Origin: Syntrophobacteraceae bacterium
GTDB lineage: Bacteria > Desulfobacterota > Syntrophobacteria > Syntrophobacterales > Syntrophobacteraceae
Length of the DNA stretch: 50,095 nucleotides
Assembly: GCA_025454175.1 (NCBI GenBank)
Contig: JALOOX010000029.1
Coordinates: 1 to 50,095, forward strand
Reading direction: 5' to 3'
The position numbers were made by a program, and so were the translations under genes. Shown piece by piece: positions 42,510-50,095 of the stretch. The notes beneath the pieces are model-generated. The model saw only the letters and a program-made list of their open reading frames with translations, was not told the origin of the DNA and searched no databases. Every line of letters begins with the position of its first letter. Position 1 is the stretch's first letter.

Positions 42510-43550
42510 TCAATCCACCTGGCATGTATATTCGAGGTCCATTTCGTGCTTGAGATCCCGGTCCATGAGATCCCGCACGGCCTCCCGCGCATTCTTGTCT
42601 TCATAGAGCACTTTGTAGACCTGCTCGCAGATGGGCATGTCCACTCCCATGCGCCGGCCCAGGGCGTGCACCGAGCGGGCCGTTTTGACCCCCTCGGCCA
42701 CCATGCGCATTTCACCCAGGATGTCCTTGAGCTTTCTCCCCTGGCCCAGCTGCATGCCGACAGTCCGGTTCCGGCTGAGGTCTCCGGTGCAGGTGAGCAG
42801 CAGGTCACCGATCCCCGAAAGGCCGCTGAACGTGAGCGGATGAGCGCCCATCCGCACCCCGAGGCGGGTGATCTCGGCCAGTCCGCGGGTGATGAGAGCC
42901 GCCCGGGTATTGTGGCCGAATCCAAGCCCATCGCAGGCCCCAGCCGCCAGGGCGATAACATTCTTGAGGGCTCCGGCAAGCTCGACGCCGATACGGTCAA
43001 GGCTGGTATACACCCGAAAATAGGGTGTCGAGAAAGCCTGCTGCGCCTCCCGCGCCACCTCGATCCGGTCCCCGGCCACCGTGATGGCCGTGGGGATCCG
43101 CCGAATCACCTCCCGAGCGAAGGACGGTCCCGACAGACACAGCAGGTGCACCAGGTCCTCGGCCGGCAGGATGTCCCTCCAGATGCCGGACATGGTGAGC
43201 AGCGTGTCGTTTTCGATGCCCTTGGTGGCGCTCACCAGGAGCGTGCCCTCCTCCAGGAACGGAATCATCCGCAGAGCCACGTGGCGGTAAACGTGCGAGG
43301 GCACCACCATCACCAGGAAGGTCTGGCCCCGAACCACCCGCTCAAGGTCGTTGTGGGGCGTGATGCGGCTGTCCAGGCGGCATCCGGGCAGGTAGAAGGT
43401 GTTCTCGCACGAATCGCGGATGATCTCGAACAGGTCCGTTTCGAAGACCCAAAGGTCCACGTCGTACCCGTTGTCGGCCAGCACGGATGCCAGCGTGGTG
43501 CCCCAGCTGCCCGCGCCAATGACCCCTGCACGTCCCATCGGTTGAATCAA
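42510..43550 (-). CDS. gpsA: Glycerol-3-phosphate dehydrogenase [NAD(P)+]
   Basis: A 346-residue cytoplasmic enzyme reducing dihydroxyacetone phosphate to sn-glycerol 3-phosphate for phospholipid synthesis. It has the nucleotide loop [32 protein letters not shown], the catalytic lysine in [13 protein letters not shown], and [20 protein letters not shown] with NRTVG. The ATG at 43550 overlaps the gyrA stop (ATGA); the second Met, giving [10 protein letters not shown], is the more usual beginning. It is part of the run gyrB-gyrA-gpsA-kinase. Confidence 0.96.
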   Translation of the reverse strand: MIQPMGRAGVIGAGSWGTTLASVLADNGYDVDLWVFETDLFEIIRDSCENTFYLPGCRLDSRITPHNDLERVVRGQTFLVMVVPSHVYRHVALRMIPFLEEGTLLVSATKGIENDTLLTMSGIWRDILPAEDLVHLLCLSGPSFAREVIRRIPTAITVAGDRIEVAREAQQAFSTPYFRVYTSLDRIGVELAGALKNVIALAAGACDGLGFGHNTRAALITRGLAEITRLGVRMGAHPLTFSGLSGIGDLLLTCTGDLSRNRTVGMQLGQGRKLKDILGEMRMVAEGVKTARSVHALGRRMGVDMPICEQVYKVLYEDKNAREAVRDLMDRDLKHEMDLEYTCQVD

Positions 43551-45976
43551 TTCTCGCCTTCCTCTCTCGATTCCTCGGATTCCTGGAGCACAGCCACATC
43601 CACGACCTGTTCGCCCTCGTCCAGGTCCATGAGCTTCACCCCCTGGGTGACCCGGCCGATTTGCCGGATAGGCCCGACGGGAGTCCGTATGAGCCGCCCC
43701 CGGTCCGTGATCATCAGGATCTCTTCCTCGTCGGCCACCTGCCGGAATCCCACCACTTCGCCGTTCTTTTCGGTCACCCGCGTATTCAGGACGCCCTTGC
43801 CGCCGCGGCTCTGGCTGCGGTACTCCTCCGAAAGCGTTCGCTTGCCGAAGCCCTTGCGGGTGATGACCAGGATGGACTTGCCTTCGTCGATGACGTCCAT
43901 CCCCACCAGCTGGCTCCCGTCGAGGTTCATGCCCCGGATGCCCCGGCTGACGCGGCCCAGGGGCCGAAACTCCCGCTCATCCACCCGAATGCACTTGCCC
44001 GCCTGGGACATGAGGAACAGGTGGCGATTGCCGTCGGTGATGCGCGCACAGATCACCTCGTCGTCCTCGTCGAGCACAATGGCCTTGATCCCCGTGGAGC
44101 GCGGGTTCGAGTAAGCCGTGAGCTCGGTCTTCTTTATGATCCCGTTTCGGGTGGCCATCACCACGTAATGATCCGACTTGAACTCCTTCACCGGCAGAAT
44201 GGCCTGGATCTTCTCATCCTTCTGCAGGGGGAGCAGGTTGACGATGGCCTTCCCGATGGCCGCGGGCCCCACTTCGGGAAGCTCGTAGACCTTCAGCCAG
44301 AACACCTGGCCACGATTGGTGAGGAGCAGCAGGTAATCGTGGGCCGAGGCCGTGAAAAGGAAGGTCACCACGTCCTCCTGCCGGGTGCTCATGCCCGTGC
44401 GTCCCTTGCCCCCCCGCTTCTGGGTGCGATAGATGGCGAGCGGAGTGCGCTTGATGTAGCCCGTCTTGGTGACGGTCACCACCATCTCTTCGTCGGCGAT
44501 GAGATCTTCTATGCTGATCTCTCCGATATCGGCCACGATTTCCGTGCGCCGGTGGTCCGCATACTGAGTCAAAAGCTCCTCGATCTCCTGCCGGATCACC
44601 TGGTCCACCAGGGCCGGAGAAGCCAGGATCTGGCGAAGCCTTTCGATTTCCTTGAGAATCTGCTCGTATTCCTGGACAATCTTCTCGCGCTCGAGGCCCG
44701 TCAGCCGCTGCAGCCGCATGTCGAGGATCGCCTGGGCCTGGGCCTCACTGAGCTCGAAACGCTCCATGAGACCGGCTCGGGCTTCAGATGGGCTGGTCGC
44801 CGCCCGGATGAGCTGGATCACTTCGTCCAGGTGATCCAGGGCCTTTTTCAAGCCCTCCAAAATGTGAGCCCGCTTCTCGGCCTGGGCAAGCTCATACTGG
44901 GTCCGCTTGATGACCATTTCGCGGCGGAAATCCAGGAACCTCTCCAGGAGATCCTTGAGATTGAGCACCTCCGGCTTGTTGTCCACCACGGCCAGCATGA
45001 TCACCCCGAAGCTCGACTCCAGGGCCGTGTGCTTGTACAGCTGATTCTCGACGACCTTGGGGTCGTCTCCCTGGCGCAGGGTCAGCACCATCCGCATCCC
45101 CTCCCGGTCCGACTCATCGCGAAGGTCCACGATGCCTTCGACCTTCTTGTGCTTGACCAGCTCGGCAATGCGCTCGAGCAATTTGGCCTTGTTCACCTGG
45201 TAGGGGAGCTCGGTGATGATGAGGTGGGTCCGCTTGCCCGACTCCTCCACCTCGACGCGGGCCCGCATCTTGATAGCACCCCGGCCCGTCTCGTAGGCCT
45301 CCCGGATGCCTTCGCGCCCATAAATGAAGCCCGCCGTGGGAAAATCGGGACCTGGGATATACTTCATGAGGTCGGCCACCGTGAGGCTCGAGTCCTCAAG
45401 CAGGGCCAGCACGGCTCGACAGATCTCGCCGAGGTTGTGGGGTGGGATGTTCGTGGCCATGCCGACGGCGATGCCCGACGACCCGTTCAGCAGCAGGTTC
45501 GGAACCCGCGTCGGGAGCACTGTGGGCTCCAGGAGCGAGTTGTCGTAGTTGGGTTGAAACGGGACGGTCTCCTTCTCGATGTCCCGCAGGAATTCGTGGG
45601 CCAGGCGGGCCATCCGGATTTCGGTGTACCGCATGGCCGCGGGCGGATCTCCGTCCACCGACCCGAAGTTCCCCTGGCCGTCCACCAGAGGGTAGCGCAT
45701 GGAGAAATCCTGGGCCATGCGCACGGTGGCGTCGTAGATGGCGGCGTCGCCGTGGGGGTGATACTTACCCATGACATCACCGACGATGCGGGCCGACTTC
45801 TTGTACGGCTTGTTGTAGTCGTTGCCCAGTTCGTGCATGGTGTAGAAAATGCGCCGGTGCACCGGCTTGAGTCCGTCACGCACGTCGGGGATCGCCCGCC
45901 CGATGATGACGCTCATGGCATAGTCGAGATACGAGAGCTTGATCTCGTCTTCGATGTTGATGGTCTTCAAATCCAT
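43547..45976 (-). CDS. gyrA: DNA gyrase subunit A
   Basis: An 809-residue topoisomerase subunit that cuts and rejoins DNA during negative supercoiling. Catalytic Tyr117 is in [14 protein letters not shown]. The GyrA box in the C-terminal wrapping domain reads QKRGGKG, close to the canonical QRRGGKG, and beta-pinwheel blades follow. The quinolone region is [20 protein letters not shown]; the residue equal to E. coli Ser83 is alanine (A78) and Asp87 is kept (D82). Gyrase, not topoisomerase IV, is indicated by the box and the adjoining gyrB. It starts 39 bp after gyrB. Confidence 0.97.
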   Translation of the reverse strand: MDLKTINIEDEIKLSYLDYAMSVIIGRAIPDVRDGLKPVHRRIFYTMHELGNDYNKPYKKSARIVGDVMGKYHPHGDAAIYDATVRMAQDFSMRYPLVDGQGNFGSVDGDPPAAMRYTEIRMARLAHEFLRDIEKETVPFQPNYDNSLLEPTVLPTRVPNLLLNGSSGIAVGMATNIPPHNLGEICRAVLALLEDSSLTVADLMKYIPGPDFPTAGFIYGREGIREAYETGRGAIKMRARVEVEESGKRTHLIITELPYQVNKAKLLERIAELVKHKKVEGIVDLRDESDREGMRMVLTLRQGDDPKVVENQLYKHTALESSFGVIMLAVVDNKPEVLNLKDLLERFLDFRREMVIKRTQYELAQAEKRAHILEGLKKALDHLDEVIQLIRAATSPSEARAGLMERFELSEAQAQAILDMRLQRLTGLEREKIVQEYEQILKEIERLRQILASPALVDQVIRQEIEELLTQYADHRRTEIVADIGEISIEDLIADEEMVVTVTKTGYIKRTPLAIYRTQKRGGKGRTGMSTRQEDVVTFLFTASAHDYLLLLTNRGQVFWLKVYELPEVGPAAIGKAIVNLLPLQKDEKIQAILPVKEFKSDHYVVMATRNGIIKKTELTAYSNPRSTGIKAIVLDEDDEVICARITDGNRHLFLMSQAGKCIRVDEREFRPLGRVSRGIRGMNLDGSQLVGMDVIDEGKSILVITRKGFGKRTLSEEYRSQSRGGKGVLNTRVTEKNGEVVGFRQVADEEEILMITDRGRLIRTPVGPIRQIGRVTQGVKLMDLDEGEQVVDVAVLQESEESREEGEN

Positions 45977-46015
45977 GAATCCATATCCCGTTGCGAAACT
46001 AGAGACAAGAAACCC

Positions 46016-48881
<2,866 letters not shown>

Positions 48882-50095
48882 ATGTTCAAGTTTCTGAAAA
48901 AGAGAAGTGTCGAGTCAACGAAGGCGCACTCGCAGACCAACGGCTCCAAACTGGGGAGCTTCACGGGAGATCATTACAGAAATACCCTTTACAGCCTGGG
49001 AACCGTCATCAACGTGATGCCCTCGGAACGATTCGACCTGTCATCCCGACAGGACGGCTATTACATCATCGCCAGGGGCACCGCATCGATGCTCCTCAAT
49101 GACCAGATCGAGATCCAATCGATGGGCGAGGGACAAGGGGTTTCCACCCTCATGCTTCCCGACTCAGGACTTTACTCCCTGTCCCTTCGCGGTCGCGAAG
49201 GATTCAAGCTCGTACACGTGTCGGGCGCCGCCATCAAGACCATCGATACACCGCTCAAGTCTGAAATCGACAGAAGCACCCTGCACGCCGTGAAAAAAAT
49301 AAAGAAATCGACTCCCGCCATGGAGTCCTCCAGGGAGCTCCCCGGAGAGTACGTCCGATCATGCCTGAAAAACGAGCGCCACGCCCTTCTCGGCCGATAC
49401 GACAGCTCAAGCTTCATCAAGGAAGCCATGGATGAAGTGAGGAGTCTGCCGACCGTCACCCAGAGGTTCATCGGGCTCTCTCTCTCGGATTCGGTATCGA
49501 ATGCGGAAATCACGGCGTTCGTCAAAAACAACCCGTCCCTGGCCACCGAAGTCCTGAGAGTCGTCAATTCATCCTTCCATGGATTGCGCAACAAGGTCAC
49601 GGATATCAATTACGCATTGCTCTACCTGGGTCTGAGCCAGATCTTTCAGATCGTCGCAGCGGCGGGGCTTCAGAGCATGGCGGGCAAATCCACTCAGTTG
49701 AGCGGCATCACGAACCATTCCATCATCCTCTCGAACGTGGCCAGCCTTTTGAGCGCCGCCGGCGGGAGGAAGCCTTCGCCCATTGTCGCCACCATCGGGA
49801 TTCTCCACGATGTGGGAGAGATCTTCAAAACCCTGATCAAGGAAAAGCACAAGGGGATGGAGCTCCTGATCGATCATCTCAGCGGCCCGAAGCTGGGATC
49901 GATGCTTCTGGCCCAATGGGGGATTCCGGAGCCGATCTGCAAGGCCATCGAGCTTCAAGAACAGAGCCCCTACTCACTGCCGGACGAGCTCGATGAGGAC
50001 TGCAGGAAGCACTTGGCCTGTCTCCACCTGGGCCACCGTGTCTGCGAATTCGTCAACGAGGAGGGAGGCCTGCCGACAGATCCTCTGACTCAGGC
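48882..50095 (+). CDS. HDOD domain signalling protein (3' end cut by window edge)
   Basis: At least 404 residues, open to the edge. The N-terminal part (about 25-120, NTLYSLGTVINVMPSERF, GYYIIARGTASMLL) has the strand pattern of a small beta-barrel, perhaps a degenerate cyclic-nucleotide-binding fold. A charged linker follows, then an HDOD domain from about 180 (SLPTVTQRFIGLSL, VKNNPSLATEVLRVVNSSF, NYALLYLGLSQIFQIV). An HD-type pair is present in GILHDVGEIF, which many HDOD proteins lack. Such proteins act in cyclic di-GMP and stress signalling without known catalysis. A weak ribosome site (AAAGG) precedes ATG 48882. It is divergent from gyrB. Confidence 0.82.
   Translation, partial: MFKFLKKRSVESTKAHSQTNGSKLGSFTGDHYRNTLYSLGTVINVMPSERFDLSSRQDGYYIIARGTASMLLNDQIEIQSMGEGQGVSTLMLPDSGLYSLSLRGREGFKLVHVSGAAIKTIDTPLKSEIDRSTLHAVKKIKKSTPAMESSRELPGEYVRSCLKNERHALLGRYDSSSFIKEAMDEVRSLPTVTQRFIGLSLSDSVSNAEITAFVKNNPSLATEVLRVVNSSFHGLRNKVTDINYALLYLGLSQIFQIVAAAGLQSMAGKSTQLSGITNHSIILSNVASLLSAAGGRKPSPIVATIGILHDVGEIFKTLIKEKHKGMELLIDHLSGPKLGSMLLAQWGIPEPICKAIELQEQSPYSLPDELDEDCRKHLACLHLGHRVCEFVNEEGGLPTDPLTQ

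Overview
The window is GC-rich, densely coding chromosomal DNA with no rRNA, tRNA, CRISPR array, phage or transposase gene that I can recognise. Several features suggest an anaerobic member of the Desulfobacterota (old Deltaproteobacteria), perhaps close to the Syntrophobacter group: PAS/sigma-54 regulators, an ADP-forming acyl-CoA synthetase, a squalene-hopene cyclase, Cache-type chemoreceptors, a fused DUF2231-cytochrome c protein and HDOD/GGDEF signalling proteins. This placement is inference from gene content; no marker was compared with a database.

Left part (1-10.1 kb). A minus-strand, translationally coupled regulatory set (sigma-54 activator, NifX-like protein, sensor kinase) opens the window; its activator gene carries a frameshifting deletion. 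A tandem universal stress protein, the ribosome GTPase TypA/BipA, a chemoreceptor, a membrane-anchored HExxH protein and two small DUF proteins follow. Two families of small non-coding mobile elements sit here, and each touches the 3' end of a gene.

Centre (10.2-22.9 kb). One minus-strand locus reads mgdA-mgdB-mgdC-mgdD, an XRE-cupin regulator, mgsA, a fused mgsB-mgsC, then gmaS. This is the gene set and order of the N-methylglutamate (NMG) pathway. GmaS joins methylamine to glutamate; Mgs moves the methylamino group to 2-oxoglutarate, giving N-methylglutamate and glutamate; Mgd oxidises N-methylglutamate and passes the methyl carbon to tetrahydrofolate. Unusual here are the 1031-residue MgsB-MgsC fusion with a second, degenerate barrel half, a near-consensus sigma-54 promoter ahead of gmaS, and 7-bp tandem repeats at gene junctions. 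It is the most interesting system in the window.

Right part (23-50 kb). Squalene-hopene cyclase, an ADP-forming acyl-CoA synthetase, a PAS-kinase-receiver hybrid and a patatin-like lipase lie on the minus strand. MutY and a ChaN-PDZ lipoprotein lie on the plus strand. A compact operon rtcB - G3E GTPase - archease suggests an RNA-ligase repair module with its own metal chaperone. Then come pyrE, a small internally duplicated orphan, a sugar-nucleotide reductase-like SDR, a diguanylate cyclase with a possible attenuated leader, a DUF2231-cytochrome c fusion, and a tight run gyrB-gyrA-gpsA-sensor kinase. An HDOD protein is cut by the right edge.
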